Counted from the first letter of the stretch, positions 32,810-42,443 are shown. The stretch: DNA of 64,000 bases from Modestobacter sp. VKM Ac-2984 (GCF_026967985.1 NZ_JAPVBJ010000009.1:62001-126000); one strand, 5' to 3'. A program made the numbers and translations. The notes: generated from the sequence alone by a model not told the origin.

Positions 32810-34429
32810 ATGCACCCGGACGGTCAGCTCCTGGGCGGGCGCTACGAGCTCACCTCGCTGATCGCCACCGGCGGCATGGGACAGGTCTGGCAGGCCCGGG
32901 ACACCGTGCTCGAGCGGGACGTCGCGGTGAAGGTGCTGCGCAGCGAGTACACCGGCGACCCGACGTTCCTGGCCCGCTTCCGGGCCGAGGCCCAGCTCGC
33001 CGCCCGCCTGGTGCACCCCAACATCGCCACCCTGTTCGACTACGGCGAGATCCCACCCGCCGGCCCGCGCGACGAGCACCTCGCCTACCTGGTGATGGAG
33101 CTGGTGCGCGGTGAGTCGCTGTCGGCGCTGTTGCGCCGCGACGGCCGGCTCAGTCCGGAACGGACGCTGGACGTGCTGCGGCAGAGCGCCGCCGGCCTGG
33201 CCGCCGCGCACGCCACCGGGGTCGTGCACCGCGACATCAAGCCCGGCAACGTGCTCATCGGCGCCGACGGCACCGTCAAGATCACCGACTTCGGGGTCGC
33301 CGTCTCCGGTTCCACCGTGCCGCTCACCCAGGCCGGTCAGGTCATCGGCACCCCGCACTACCTCTCCCCCGAGCAGGCCCAGGGCGAGCGGGCCACCGCG
33401 GCCAGCGACGTCTACGCGCTCGGCGTCGTCGGCTACGAGTGCCTGGCCGGCCACCATGCGTTCGACGCCGAGAGCTCGGTGCAGGTCGCGCTCATGCAGA
33501 TCCGGGACACCGCGGCACCCCTGCCCGCCGACGTCCCCGCGCCGGTGCGCCAGCTGGTCGCCGCGGCCATGGTCAAGGACCCGGCCCAGCGCTTCCCCGA
33601 CGCCGCCGCCTTCGGCGCCGCGATCGACGACGTGCGCGCCGGCCGTCCGCTGCAGGCGACCGACCGGACGACCGTGCTCCCGGCGGCCGGTGGCGCCGCA
33701 TCGTCGCCGAGCACGCGGATCATGCCCGCCGTCGGCGGCGCCGCGACGGCCGCCGGGGTGGGCGCTGCCGGGGTGGCCGTCGGTGCCGGCGCGGCCGGGC
33801 CGGGACCGGAACGGGAACGGGAGGGCAGGCGCCGCCGGCTGCTGCTGCCGCTGCTCGGGGTGCTCATCGTGGCCGCCGTCGCCGTCGCCGGGTTCCAGCT
33901 GCTCGGCGACGACGAGACGGACACCCCCACCACGACGCCGACGACGAGCGCCGAGCAGACCTCCTCGACCGCGCCCACCACCGAGGAGACCACCACCCCG
34001 AGCGCGGTGCTGGTCGAGGTGGACGCCGACGACTACCTGGGCCGGCGGCTCGCCGACGTCGAGGAGGACCTGATCGGCCTCCGCCTGTCGGTCAGCGCCG
34101 TCCCGCGGCAGACGGCCGACGCCGACGAGGGCGAGGTCCTCGCCGTCTCCCCCGTCGGCGAGCTGGCCGAGGGCAGCGTCGTCACCGTCACCTACGCCAC
34201 CGCCCCGCCCGCACCGACCCCCACCTCCACCCCGACCGACGACGGCGGTGCGGACGAGGACGAGGACGAGGACGAGGAGGAGACCGACGAGGGCGGCGGG
34301 AACGGCACCGGAGGTGGCGGGAACGGCACCGAGGGCGGCGGGAACGGCGACCAGGGGAACCAGGGCAACGGGAACGGCGGCGACGACGACGGCGACGACG
34401 ACGACGGGCAGGGCAGCGGCGACGGCTGA
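32810..34429 (+). CDS. Membrane Ser/Thr protein kinase with one PASTA domain and acidic glycine-rich tail
   Basis: A 539-residue receptor-type Hanks kinase from an ATG at 32810 (GGGAGGAG upstream). The kinase domain spans residues 10-270: glycine loop IATGGMGQVW, K41, H-R-D142 in HRDIKPGNV, D160-F-G, and [12 protein letters not shown] juxtamembrane linker and one membrane helix (about 342-365) lead outside to one PASTA-like domain (DADDYLGRRLADVEEDL to VTVTYAT). The last 60 residues are acidic and then built from GGGNGT-like repeats and DDDG runs, probably disordered. PASTA domains sense peptidoglycan fragments or lipid II in related kinases. A second kinase, very similar over the catalytic part, lies directly downstream. 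Confidence 0.93.
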   Translation: MHPDGQLLGGRYELTSLIATGGMGQVWQARDTVLERDVAVKVLRSEYTGDPTFLARFRAEAQLAARLVHPNIATLFDYGEIPPAGPRDEHLAYLVMELVRGESLSALLRRDGRLSPERTLDVLRQSAAGLAAAHATGVVHRDIKPGNVLIGADGTVKITDFGVAVSGSTVPLTQAGQVIGTPHYLSPEQAQGERATAASDVYALGVVGYECLAGHHAFDAESSVQVALMQIRDTAAPLPADVPAPVRQLVAAAMVKDPAQRFPDAAAFGAAIDDVRAGRPLQATDRTTVLPAAGGAASSPSTRIMPAVGGAATAAGVGAAGVAVGAGAAGPGPEREREGRRRRLLLPLLGVLIVAAVAVAGFQLLGDDETDTPTTTPTTSAEQTSSTAPTTEETTTPSAVLVEVDADDYLGRRLADVEEDLIGLRLSVSAVPRQTADADEGEVLAVSPVGELAEGSVVTVTYATAPPAPTPTSTPTDDGGADEDEDEDEEETDEGGGNGTGGGGNGTEGGGNGDQGNQGNGNGGDDDGDDDDGQGSGDG

Positions 34430-34525
34430 CCCGCAGACCACCACCGCAGCACCCAGTTCTCGCCGAGCGGGAACTCCCGCCCCACGAGTCCCACATCGCA
34501 GCGGGCGAACGGGGAGGATGTGCCG

Positions 34526-36079
34526 GTGCACCCGAACGGTCAGCTCCTCGGCGGGCGCTACGAATTGCAGACGCTGATCGCCTCCGGCGGCATGGGCCAG
34601 GTCTGGCAGGCCCGCGACACCGTGCTCGGCCGGGACGTCGCGGTGAAGATCCTCCGCAGCGAGTACACGGCCAACGCCACCTTCCTCGCCCGGTTCCGCG
34701 CCGAGGCGCAGCACTCCGCCGGCCTGGTGCACCCGCACATCGCCACGCTCTTCGACTACGGCGAGGTACTGCCCGACGCCTCCACCCGCGGCGAGCACCT
34801 GGCCTACCTGGTGATGGAGCTCGTCCGCGGCGAGTCGCTGGCGACGCTGCTGCGCCGCGAGCGGCGACTGTCCCCTGACCGCACGCTGCAGGTGCTCCGG
34901 CAGTGCGCCGCCGGGCTGGCCGTCGCGCACGCCGCCGACGTCGTCCACCGGGACGTGAAGCCGGGCAACGTGCTGCTCGCCGACGACGGCGGGGTCAAGC
35001 TCACCGACTTCGGGGTGGCGGTCTCGGCCACCAGCGTGCCGCTGACCATCACCGGCGAGGTCGTCGGCACGGCCCACTACCTCTCCCCCGAGCAGGCCGC
35101 CGGCACCCGCGCCACCCCGGCCAGCGACGTCTACGCCCTCGGGCTGGTGGGCTACGAGTGCCTGGCCGGGCACCGCGGCTTCGACGGTGGGGACGTGGTG
35201 GAGGTGGCGCTCCGGCGGATCCGGGAGGTGCCGCCGCCGCTGCCCGACGACGTCCCGGCGCCGGTGCGCGCGCTGATCGACCGGGCCATCGCCAAGGACC
35301 CCGCGGAACGGTTCGCCGACGGCGCCGCCCTCCGCGCCGCCATCGACGACGTCCTGGCCGGCCGGCCGGTCGGCGGGCCGGACGCGGAGCCGCGGACGGC
35401 GGTGATGCCCGCCATCCGGACGGCGGAGCTCCCCGCGGTGCGGACGCCGACCCCGCTGCCGCCCTTCCCGGCGACCCAGGGCTACCCGCTCCCCCCGGCC
35501 GAGGACGAGGACGACGACCTCGGCGACGAGGCCGAACGCCGCCGTCGCTGGCCGTTCCTGGTCGCCACCCTGCTCACCTTCCTGGTCGCGATGGGGAGCA
35601 CCTTCGGCCTGCTCCAGCTCGCCACCGACCGCGCGGACCCGCCGCCTGCCGCCCAGCCGACCCCCGCCGCCGAACCGGCGCCCCCGAGCGAGCCGGTGGT
35701 CCAGCTGGTCTCGCTGTCGACGGTGGACTACGTGGGACGACCGGTGACCGAGGTGCAGGCAGAGCTGATCGAGCGGGGGCTCGTCCCGACGCTGCGGCCC
35801 CTGCAGACCGGCGACGTCGCCGACGGCTCGGTGATCGCGCTCGACCCGGTCGGCCAGGTGCTGCCGGGGGCGGCGGTCACCCTCACCCACGCGGTCGCCC
35901 CGCCACCGCCACCCCCACCACCGCCACCGCCGCCTGCCCCGGAGCCGGCGCCCGCCCCGGCACCTGCGCCGACGCCGGCGGCCGAGCCCACGCCGGACGA
36001 GGACGCCCAGCTGGACCAGGAGGACATCGAGGAGGCCGTCGAGCGCTGGCGGGAACGCCGCCGGGACCGGGACGACTGA
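34526..36079 (+). CDS. Membrane Ser/Thr protein kinase with PASTA domain, paralogue of the preceding gene
   Basis: A 517-residue kinase. I chose the GTG at 34526 because the protein then begins [13 protein letters not shown] like its neighbour, with GGGGAGGA 7 bp upstream. Motifs are K41, HRD143 in [10 protein letters not shown]161-F-G and [11 protein letters not shown], all intact. A membrane helix ([20 protein letters not shown]) lies near residues 350-370. The outside part has one PASTA-like repeat ([19 protein letters not shown] to [10 protein letters not shown]), then a run of about twelve prolines, a PAPA-rich stretch and a charged helix ending RRDRDD. The kinase parts of the two genes are close, while their external tails are unrelated. 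This suggests duplication followed by tail exchange. Confidence 0.93.
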   Translation: MHPNGQLLGGRYELQTLIASGGMGQVWQARDTVLGRDVAVKILRSEYTANATFLARFRAEAQHSAGLVHPHIATLFDYGEVLPDASTRGEHLAYLVMELVRGESLATLLRRERRLSPDRTLQVLRQCAAGLAVAHAADVVHRDVKPGNVLLADDGGVKLTDFGVAVSATSVPLTITGEVVGTAHYLSPEQAAGTRATPASDVYALGLVGYECLAGHRGFDGGDVVEVALRRIREVPPPLPDDVPAPVRALIDRAIAKDPAERFADGAALRAAIDDVLAGRPVGGPDAEPRTAVMPAIRTAELPAVRTPTPLPPFPATQGYPLPPAEDEDDDLGDEAERRRRWPFLVATLLTFLVAMGSTFGLLQLATDRADPPPAAQPTPAAEPAPPSEPVVQLVSLSTVDYVGRPVTEVQAELIERGLVPTLRPLQTGDVADGSVIALDPVGQVLPGAAVTLTHAVAPPPPPPPPPPPPAPEPAPAPAPAPTPAAEPTPDEDAQLDQEDIEEAVERWRERRRDRDD

Positions 36080-36131
36080 CCGCCCGACCCGACGTGTGTG
36101 GTGTCCCGCCGGATCGGGCACGCCGGACACC

Positions 36132-37025
36132 ATGGCCGACCAGTTCACGTTCACCGACCCGACCACCCGGTACCGCACCGACGGCTTCCCCGAGCAGTCC
36201 CAGGACGCCCCGGGCCTGACCACGGACCTGCAGCCCGGTGCCGACCACGGCGAGCAGAGCTACCGCGGCACCGGCCGACTGACCGGCCGCAAGGCACTGG
36301 TCACCGGCGCCGACTCCGGGATCGGCCGCGCCGCCGCGATCGCCTTCGCGCGGGAGGGCGCCGACGTCGTCCTCAACTACCTGCCCAGCGAGCAGACCGA
36401 CGCCGAGCAGGTGGCCGAGCTGGTCCAGGAGGCCGGTCGCACGGCCGTGCTGGCCCCCGCCGACGTGTCCGACGAGGACGCCGCCCGGGCGCTGGTGCAC
36501 ACCGCGCTCGACCAGCTCGGTGGCCTGGACCTCATCGCCAACATCGCCGGCCGGCAGACGCACGTGGACGACCTCGCCGACGTCACCACCGAGCAGTTCG
36601 ACCGGACGTTCAAGACCAACGTCTACGCGCTGTTCTGGATCGTGCAGGAGGCGCTGCCGCACCTGCCGGCCGGCGCGACGATCATCAACACCAGCTCGAT
36701 CCAGGCCTACCAGCCCTCCCCCGGCCTGGTCGACTACGCGTCCACCAAGGCCGCGATCAACACGATGAGCAAGGCGCTGGCCCAGCAGCTGGCGCCGAAG
36801 GGGATCCGGGTCAACGTGGTGGCACCGGGCCCGTTCTGGACGCCGCTGCAGGCCTCCGGTGGCCAGCCGCCGTCGGCGTTGCCGGAGTTCGGCCAGGAGA
36901 CCCCGCTGGGGCGCGCCGGTCAGCCGGCCGAGCTCGGCCCGGTCTACGTCTTCCTCGCCTCCGCCGAGTCCAGCTACGTCTCCGGCGAGACCCTGAACGT
37001 CAACGGCGGGATGCCGACGCCCTGA
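36132..37025 (+). CDS. Short-chain dehydrogenase/reductase, YghA/YhdF-like
   Basis: A 297-residue SDR from the ATG at 36132. The cofactor motif is TGADSGIG, followed by NIAG as the NNAG variant. The catalytic S is in NTSSIQAY, and the Y-x-x-x-K is [14 protein letters not shown] and [17 protein letters not shown] close the fold. The first 50 residues ([17 protein letters not shown]) are an extension typical of the glucose/ribitol-like YghA group. NAD or NADP oxidoreduction of a sugar alcohol or aldehyde is likely, with no certain substrate. It stands between the kinase genes and a hairpin. Confidence 0.92.
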   Translation: MADQFTFTDPTTRYRTDGFPEQSQDAPGLTTDLQPGADHGEQSYRGTGRLTGRKALVTGADSGIGRAAAIAFAREGADVVLNYLPSEQTDAEQVAELVQEAGRTAVLAPADVSDEDAARALVHTALDQLGGLDLIANIAGRQTHVDDLADVTTEQFDRTFKTNVYALFWIVQEALPHLPAGATIINTSSIQAYQPSPGLVDYASTKAAINTMSKALAQQLAPKGIRVNVVAPGPFWTPLQASGGQPPSALPEFGQETPLGRAGQPAELGPVYVFLASAESSYVSGETLNVNGGMPTP

Positions 37026-37053
37026 CGCCCCGGCGCGGCACCGAGGTCGCCGA

Positions 37054-37086
37054 CCCCGCCTCGGCAGCGCGGCGTGCCGGGCGGGG
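37054..37086. terminator. Hairpin after the SDR gene
   Basis: CCCCGCC (37054-37060) pairs with GGCGGGG (37080-37086), and an inner GGCA/TGCC pair extends the stem. It lies 29 bp after the stop. Confidence 0.6.
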
Positions 37087-37212
37087 TGCGGAGGGTGTGC
37101 ACGCGCCGGGTCCTGGCGCAGAGGCGGCGCGGCCCCGGCGACCGGGAGGGCGCGGGAGGACCCTGGTCCTCGCGGCGGTGCCGCCCGGGCCTCGCCAGGG
37201 AGGAGCACGGAG

Positions 37213-37836
37213 ATGCACGCCAGGACCACCACGGTGCGCGGTGACCCGCAGGCCGTCGACGACGGGATCGACCACGTCCGCGACGCCGTCTGGCCGATGC
37301 TGCGCGGGATGAGCGGCTGCGTGGGCATGTCGATGCTGGCCGACCGGGCCGCCGGCCGCTGCATCGTCACCGCCGCCTGGGCCACCGACGAGGCCATGCG
37401 CGCCAGCGCGGTCGCCGTCGGCGAGCTCCGTGACCACGCCGCCGGGGTGATGCGGGCGGAGTCCATGGAGGTCGCCGAGTGGGAGATCGCCGTCCTGCAC
37501 CGGGAGCACCCCACCGACGACGGGGCCTGCACCCGGGTCGTCTGGGCGAAGGCGGACCCGGCAGGCCTGGACGGCATGGTCGACGCCTTCCGGATGAGCC
37601 TGATCCCGTGGATGACGGAGCTCGCCGGCTTCTGCAGCACGAGCCTGCTGGTCGACCGGGACAGCGGCCGCGCCGCCGCGGCCGTCACCTACGCCGACCG
37701 CGGCGCGCTGGAGCGGTCCCGGCAGATGGGCTCGGCGATGCGCCGGGAGTTCGTCGCGGCGACCCGGGTGCAGGTCACCGAGGTCGCCGAGTTCGACCTG
37801 GCGATGGCGCACCTGCGGGTGCCCGAGATGGCCTGA
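37213..37836 (+). CDS. Double-domain ABM-like (dimeric alpha-beta barrel) protein
   Basis: A 207-residue cytoplasmic protein from an ATG behind AGGGAGGAG. It consists of two ferredoxin-like ABM (antibiotic biosynthesis monooxygenase-like) units. The first runs from ARTTTVRGDPQAVDDGIDHV through SGCVGMSMLADRAAGRCIVTAAWATDEAMRAS. The second runs from TRVVWAKADPAGLDGMVDAF through GFCSTSLLVDRDSGRAAAAVTYADR. Each has the pattern of substrate-binding strand, GC(V/F)G..ML, and W/Y-A-(D/T)-x-x-A. Such proteins are heme-degrading, quinol-oxidising or stress-related, and no activity can be assigned. A clear paralogue is at 45201. The start was fixed by homology of MHARTTT with MYARTTT. Confidence 0.75.
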   Translation: MHARTTTVRGDPQAVDDGIDHVRDAVWPMLRGMSGCVGMSMLADRAAGRCIVTAAWATDEAMRASAVAVGELRDHAAGVMRAESMEVAEWEIAVLHREHPTDDGACTRVVWAKADPAGLDGMVDAFRMSLIPWMTELAGFCSTSLLVDRDSGRAAAAVTYADRGALERSRQMGSAMRREFVAATRVQVTEVAEFDLAMAHLRVPEMA

Positions 37837-37882
37837 CCGACGGAGCCGCCCCACCCGACGGCGAGCTCCCGCGCGACGCCGC

Positions 37883-37913
37883 TTGACAAAGGACCTTGCC
37901 ACACCAGCAAACT
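37883..37913 (+). promoter_or_regulatory. Candidate promoter of the XRE-cupin gene
   Basis: TTGACA at 37883-37888 is a perfect -35. The best -10 lies at about 37906-37913 (AGCAAACT), which is weak. AAGGACCTT at 37889-37897 is palindromic and could be an operator for the regulator encoded downstream. The predicted transcript would have almost no leader before the ATG at 37921. Confidence 0.45.
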
Positions 37914-37920
37914 GTGCGGC

Positions 37921-38511
37921 ATGAGCGACGACGTCGATGCGGTGGTCCAGGCCGTGGGGCCGCGGCTGCGCGCCCTGCGCCAGCAGCGGGACACCACGCT
38001 GACCCAGCTGTCGGAGACCACCGGCATCTCGGTCAGCACCCTGTCCCGCCTGGAGTCCGGGCAGCGGCGCGCGACGCTGGAGCTGCTGCTCCCGCTCACC
38101 CGCGCCCTGCAGGTCCCGCTGGACCAGCTGCTCGACGAACCGGCCTCGCGGGACCCCCGGGTCCAGCTGCGGCCGGTCGAGCGGCACGGCATGACGATGC
38201 TGCCGCTCACCCGCCGGCCCGGCGGGCTGCAGGCCTACAAGATGATCATGCCGCCGGGTCACCCCGCCGGCGACGTGGAGCTCAAGACCCACGAGGGCTA
38301 CGAGTGGCTGTACGTGCTCAACGGCCGGTTCGTGCTCTTCCTCGGCGACCAGCGGCTGGAGCTCACCCCGGGCGAGGTGGTGGAGTTCGACACCCACGTG
38401 CCGCACGCGCTGACCAACCCCGGCCCGGCCCCGGTCGAGCTGCTGGCCCTGTTCGGTCCGCAGGGCGAGCGGATGCACGTGCGGGCCCGTCCGCGCGGGA
38501 GCGGCGAATAG
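37921..38511 (+). CDS. XRE-family regulator with C-terminal cupin domain
   Basis: The 196-residue protein has an N-terminal lambda-repressor-like helix-turn-helix: LRALRQQRDTTLTQLSETTG, then SVSTLSRLESGQRRATLELLLPL. A cupin follows from about residue 105: KTHEGYEWLYVLNGRFVLFLGDQ, then LTPGEVVEFDTHVPHALTNPG. This architecture (PuuR/HipB-like with cupin) usually senses a small metabolite in the cupin and represses nearby transport or catabolic genes. Its own promoter may overlap a palindrome. The downstream formate/nitrite channel gene, 103 bp away, is a possible target. Confidence 0.92.
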   Translation: MSDDVDAVVQAVGPRLRALRQQRDTTLTQLSETTGISVSTLSRLESGQRRATLELLLPLTRALQVPLDQLLDEPASRDPRVQLRPVERHGMTMLPLTRRPGGLQAYKMIMPPGHPAGDVELKTHEGYEWLYVLNGRFVLFLGDQRLELTPGEVVEFDTHVPHALTNPGPAPVELLALFGPQGERMHVRARPRGSGE

Positions 38512-38614
38512 TCGATCGCTGCCGGGCTCACCGAGCGGGACGGCGCGGTGTTCGGGAGGCTGGTGCCCCCGGGCCTGAGATCACGGGCCGTCCCGTTCAC
38601 CCTGGAGGTACGCC

Positions 38615-39469
38615 TTGCCCGCACGCGCACCCAAGGAGATCGCCCAGGTCGCCGCCGCGACCGGGGCGAAGAAGACCCGCCGCACCTGGGACAAGGTCCT
38701 GGTCAGCGGCTTTCTGGCCGGTGCCTACATCGCCTTCGGTGGGCTCGTCGCCATCGTCGTCTCCTCCGGCCTGGACCCGGAGACCTGGGGGACGCTGCCG
38801 ACGCTGTTCACCGGCGCGACCTTCACCCTCGGCCTGGTGCTCGTGCTCGTCGCCGGCTCCGACCTGGCCACGGGCAACATGGCACTGGTCCCGCTCGGCG
38901 CGATGCGCGGCAAGATCGACGTCGGCGACGTGGTCAAGAACCTGACCCTGGTGCTGCTCGGCAACCTGGTCGGGGCCATGTTCGTGGCGTTCTTCCTCGC
39001 CGTGCAGACCGGGGTGATCGGCGACGCCGACGCCACCGGCACGGGCGGGCTCACCTACGAGCGGCTGGCCTCCATCGCGGAGGGCAAGGCGCTGGAGGAG
39101 ACCGCGTGGCAGACGTTCCTCCGCGCGGTGGGGTGCAACTGGCTGGTCTGCCTGGCGGTCTGGATGTCGCTGGCGGCCACCACCGTCTCGGGCAAGATCC
39201 TGGCGATCTTCTTCCCGATCATGGCCTTCGTGGCGATGGGCTTCGACCACGTCATCGCCAACATGTTCTTCCTGCCGGCGGCGATCTTCGCCGGCGTCGA
39301 CATCGGCTGGGACGATGCGGCGCTCAACTGGCTGCTGGCCGGAGCGGGCAACCTCATCGGCGCGGTCGTCTTCGTCTCGACGTCCTACTGGTACCTGTTC
39401 CTGAAGGACCAGCCGGAGGACGAGGAGGAGCGGACCGAGGAGCCGGTCGAGCCCGCGGAACGGGGCTGA
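38615..39469 (+). CDS. Formate/nitrite transporter family protein
   Basis: A 284-residue six-helix channel of the FNT family. The TTG at 38615 is taken as start, since TGGAGG lies 6 bp upstream and no ATG or GTG is nearby. Typical parts are LVSGFLAGAYIAFGGLVAIV in helix 1, GSDLATGNM after helix 2, GNLVGAMFVAFFLA in helix 3, NWLVCLAVWMSLAATTVSGK and GFDHVIANMFFLPAAIF. The last holds the conserved histidine of the pore, and the LATGNM region forms the omega loop. The family transports formate, nitrite or hydrosulfide. The 25-residue C-terminal tail is strongly acidic. The gene is separated from the convergent nuclease gene by a hairpin. Confidence 0.93.
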   Translation: MPARAPKEIAQVAAATGAKKTRRTWDKVLVSGFLAGAYIAFGGLVAIVVSSGLDPETWGTLPTLFTGATFTLGLVLVLVAGSDLATGNMALVPLGAMRGKIDVGDVVKNLTLVLLGNLVGAMFVAFFLAVQTGVIGDADATGTGGLTYERLASIAEGKALEETAWQTFLRAVGCNWLVCLAVWMSLAATTVSGKILAIFFPIMAFVAMGFDHVIANMFFLPAAIFAGVDIGWDDAALNWLLAGAGNLIGAVVFVSTSYWYLFLKDQPEDEEERTEEPVEPAERG

Positions 39470-39487
39470 TCCCTCCGCCGAACGCCG

Positions 39488-39521
39488 ACGGCGGCGCCCC
39501 ACCTCGGTGGGACGCCGCCGT
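39488..39521. terminator. Hairpin between the FNT channel and nuclease genes
   Basis: ACGGCGGCGCCCCAC pairs with GTGGGACGCCGCCGT with one mismatch, making a stem of about 14 bp over a 4-base loop. It serves both convergent genes. Confidence 0.75.
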
Positions 39522-39551
39522 CGTGCTGTTCCGGGGCCGATCAGCCCGGGG

Positions 39552-42215
39552 TCAGGACCCCGCACCCTCCTGCTCCGCGCGTCCCGTGCCCCTGCCCTGG
39601 TCGAGGACGTCGGTGCCCGGGCCGCCGATCAGCGTGTCGCCGCCGTTGTCCCCGCGCAGCTCGTCGTCCCCGGCGCCACCGAGCAGGACGTCGTCCCCGT
39701 TGCCGCCGCGGAGCACGTCGTCCCCGTCGCCGCCGCAGATGACGTCGGCGCCGTTGCCACCGGTGAGGACGTCGTCGCCGCCCAGCCCCATGATCACGTC
39801 GACGCCGTTCCCGCCGCGCAGCACGTCGTCGCCATCGGTGCCGACGAGCGTGGGCTCCAGGCCCTGGCAGAGCAGCGGCTCCGGCTCCGGCTCCACAGCG
39901 GTCTCCTGGAGGTCGATGCCGAGCAGCAGCGGGTCGTGGTCGCTGGAGCGGTACGGGTCAGCCGCGTACAGCGCCGGGTCGCCGGCGTACTGGTAGGCGA
40001 AGGACTCCACCGAGTTGATGTTCCAGTGCACGACGTCGGTCACCTTCGCGGTGAGCTCGGTCGTGGCCAGCGCATGGTCCAGCGAGCCGGACAGTGCGTT
40101 GAACACGTAGCTGTACCGGCCCGGGTCGAACTGCTCGCCCAGGTCGACGTAGCCGGCCGTTCGCAGGGCCTCGATCGGGTCCTCCTGGGTGTAGGCGTTG
40201 AAGTCGCCCATGAGGATCACGTCCGGGTCGCCGGTCTGCGCCTCCAGCTGCTCGGCGAAGGCCACCAGCGACTCCGCCTGCCGCACCCGGTCGCCGTTGA
40301 AGTTCCCCTGCCCGTCGGTCTCGGCGTTGTCCCCGGTGCCGGTGCCGCCCTTGGACTTGAAGTGGTTGGCGACCACGGTGAAGGCGTCGCCGTCCGCGGT
40401 GAAGGTCTGGGCGATCGGCTCGCGGGCGTTCGACCACACGGTCTCGTCGACCAGACCGACCGACGGACCGACCGGGGTGACGACGGCGGGCTGGTAGATG
40501 ATCGCGTTGCGGATCACGTCCCGGTCGACCGTGTACAGCTCCGCCGGGAACGGCACGAACGCCCACTTCTCCGAGCCGGCGTCGGCGTTGAGCCGGGCCA
40601 CCAGGTCCGCCAGCGCGGTGTCGGCGTTGCCCGGGGTGTAGCCGGTGGAGTCGGTGTCCTCGATCTCCATCAGGGTGACCACGTCGGCGTCCAGGGCGTT
40701 GACCGCCGGCACGATCTTGCCGGCCTGCTCGGCGAACTCCGCGTCGCTGGTGGCACCCCGGCCGACGCCGCCCTGGGTGAGGAAGTAGTTGAGCACGTTG
40801 AACGCGCCCAGCTGGACGTCGCCGCCCACCTCGCCCGGCGTGGCCGGCCGGGTGTCCTGCGGGGCGAACACGCCCTCCGCGGTGCCGTCGGCAGGCTGCA
40901 GCCGCCAGGCGCCGAACCCGTAGCCGAGCACCAGCGGCTCGGTGAAGGTCAGCGTGTCGCCGACCCGCACCGGGGTCTCCGGCGTCAGGTAGGGGGCGGT
41001 GGTGACGTTGACCCGGCCGCTCTGCGCGTCGTCGAGGACGATCCGGCGCAGCGCATTGTCCGCTGCGATCGCGTCCGCGCCGGCGCCGGGGCGGGCCAGC
41101 TCGGTGGGCTGCACCAGCAGGCCCCCCTCGGACAAGGTCAGCTCGCCGTAGCTGGTGAGGGCGTAGACCTCGCTGACGGTCAGGGCGTCGACCGGGGCGA
41201 TCAGCATGCCCTCGACCTGCTCACGCGCGGCGTCGTCGGCCGGCAGGTCCAGCGGTGTCGCCGCCGGGAGGTCGGCGATGGTCCCGTCGGCGCAGATGCC
41301 GACGTTCCCCTCGCCCCGGACCTGGGTCTGCTCGAAGTACTCCTGGGCCTGGCCGGTCACCGCGACCGTGTCGCCGAGGTCCACCTCGACGGCGGAGAAG
41401 ACGAAGACCCCGTCGGAGGTGGCGGCGTTCCCGTCACCGTCGACGTCCTGCAGGTAGAAGCCGGACAGACCGGGGGTGTCGCCGACGACGACGCCCCGCA
41501 CGGTGACCATGGAGCCGTCCAGCGGAGTGGTGGCGCCGGTGCCCTGGACGTCACCGATCTCGTGGGTGACGGGGACGTCGCAGACCTCACCGGCAGCCGG
41601 CGGTGGGTCCACCGGGCCGGGGGCTGCGGAGTTGACCGCGCCCCTGGTGGCCGTGGCCGGGCCGGACCAGACGAGCGCGTCGGTGGCGGCGTCGTAGCTG
41701 CGCGACAGCGACTGCCCGACCGGCTCGGTGCCTGCCTCGCTCACGCCGATGTCGGTGCTGGTCAAGCCGGCGGCCGGGCCGCCGGCGGCGGTCAGCGTCC
41801 CCTCGTAGGAGAGGAACTCCAGCACCTCCGTGCCGCGGACCAGGGCGATCGCATCCGGTGACCCGTTCTGCACGCCGTTGGCCGGGTAGTCGACGACGGC
41901 CACGGCGGGGGCGTCAGCCGGCGCCGTCACGACCGGGAGCGCGTCGGTGTCGTAGGCCGAGGAGTTGCTCCCGTTGTAGAGGACCACGCTCAGCCCGGCC
42001 GAGGTGGTGCCGGCAGGGAGCTGGACCTCGACGAACTCACCGGCGTCGGTGCCCGTGTTGTCGTAGTGCACCTCGGAGACGAACGGCGCGGTGGGCGGTG
42101 CCGCGGCCGCGACGGCCGGGACGGCGACGACGCCGAGGACCGCCGCGGAGGCTGCGGCGGCGCCCAGGGCGGCGCGCCTCGCAGACGTGCGGGCAGTGCC
42201 TGGAGGGAGGGGCAC
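39552..42215 (-). CDS. Secreted ExeM/NucH-family endonuclease with RTX repeats
   Basis: An 887-residue exported nuclease. A GTG at 42215 behind GAGAGGAA gives a signal peptide cleaved after about residue 38 (AAAASAAVLGVVAVPAVAAA). A lamin-tail-like domain follows (FVSEVHYDNTGTDAGEFVEV, to about residue 200). Then comes an OB-like ExeM domain (VTVRGVVVGDTPGLSGFYLQD), and then the endonuclease/exonuclease/phosphatase domain: QLGAFNVLNYF, LMEIEDTD, ANHFKSKGG, LMGDFNAY and a final SSDHDPLLL. The last about 90 residues are six or more RTX calcium-binding nonapeptides (GGNGDDVLLGGAGDDEL type). All catalytic blocks are intact. It probably degrades extracellular DNA for nutrition or biofilm turnover. 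A LPXTG anchor is absent. Confidence 0.93.
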   Translation of the reverse strand: MPLPPGTARTSARRAALGAAAASAAVLGVVAVPAVAAAAPPTAPFVSEVHYDNTGTDAGEFVEVQLPAGTTSAGLSVVLYNGSNSSAYDTDALPVVTAPADAPAVAVVDYPANGVQNGSPDAIALVRGTEVLEFLSYEGTLTAAGGPAAGLTSTDIGVSEAGTEPVGQSLSRSYDAATDALVWSGPATATRGAVNSAAPGPVDPPPAAGEVCDVPVTHEIGDVQGTGATTPLDGSMVTVRGVVVGDTPGLSGFYLQDVDGDGNAATSDGVFVFSAVEVDLGDTVAVTGQAQEYFEQTQVRGEGNVGICADGTIADLPAATPLDLPADDAAREQVEGMLIAPVDALTVSEVYALTSYGELTLSEGGLLVQPTELARPGAGADAIAADNALRRIVLDDAQSGRVNVTTAPYLTPETPVRVGDTLTFTEPLVLGYGFGAWRLQPADGTAEGVFAPQDTRPATPGEVGGDVQLGAFNVLNYFLTQGGVGRGATSDAEFAEQAGKIVPAVNALDADVVTLMEIEDTDSTGYTPGNADTALADLVARLNADAGSEKWAFVPFPAELYTVDRDVIRNAIIYQPAVVTPVGPSVGLVDETVWSNAREPIAQTFTADGDAFTVVANHFKSKGGTGTGDNAETDGQGNFNGDRVRQAESLVAFAEQLEAQTGDPDVILMGDFNAYTQEDPIEALRTAGYVDLGEQFDPGRYSYVFNALSGSLDHALATTELTAKVTDVVHWNINSVESFAYQYAGDPALYAADPYRSSDHDPLLLGIDLQETAVEPEPEPLLCQGLEPTLVGTDGDDVLRGGNGVDVIMGLGGDDVLTGGNGADVICGGDGDDVLRGGNGDDVLLGGAGDDELRGDNGGDTLIGGPGTDVLDQGRGTGRAEQEGAGS

Positions 42216-42293
42216 GGAGGTTCCTCTCGGAGGGGGACGAGCGGTCAGCGGGCACAGCGTGGGCTCGCACCGTGAACGACACGCTGACGGTAT

Positions 42294-42311
42294 GTGTCAA
42301 CGCAGTGACAC
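42294..42311. promoter_or_regulatory. Inverted repeat over a -35 box of the nuclease gene
   Basis: GTGTCA (42294-42299) and TGACAC (42306-42311) form a perfect inverted repeat with a 6-base centre. On the minus strand, TTGACA (complement of 42295-42300) is a good -35 for the ExeM gene, 79 bp before its start. No clear -10 was found. A repressor site is a reasonable inference. Confidence 0.4.
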
Positions 42312-42443
42312 GCCGCACTGCGCTGCCCCACCCCGGCGCGGCGCCCGGGTGTCGCGCGACCGGCCCGCGCCGCTGCCCTCGCCGGCCGGCTCGGGGTCCC
42401 GATCCCCTGCACCCACGACGCCCAACGGACGCCGGGAACCGGG

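Noticed and set aside
35890-36000. The proline-codon run in the second kinase as a repeat-expansion or recombination site
   Set aside because: Proline-rich external tails are common in PASTA-type kinases, and the codons vary enough to be ordinary coding sequence.
32684-36223. A 1179-codon minus-strand frame opposite the two kinase genes
   Set aside because: It lies fully antisense to well-supported kinases, is rich in R, G, H and D as expected from G+C-rich shadow frames, and has no domain.
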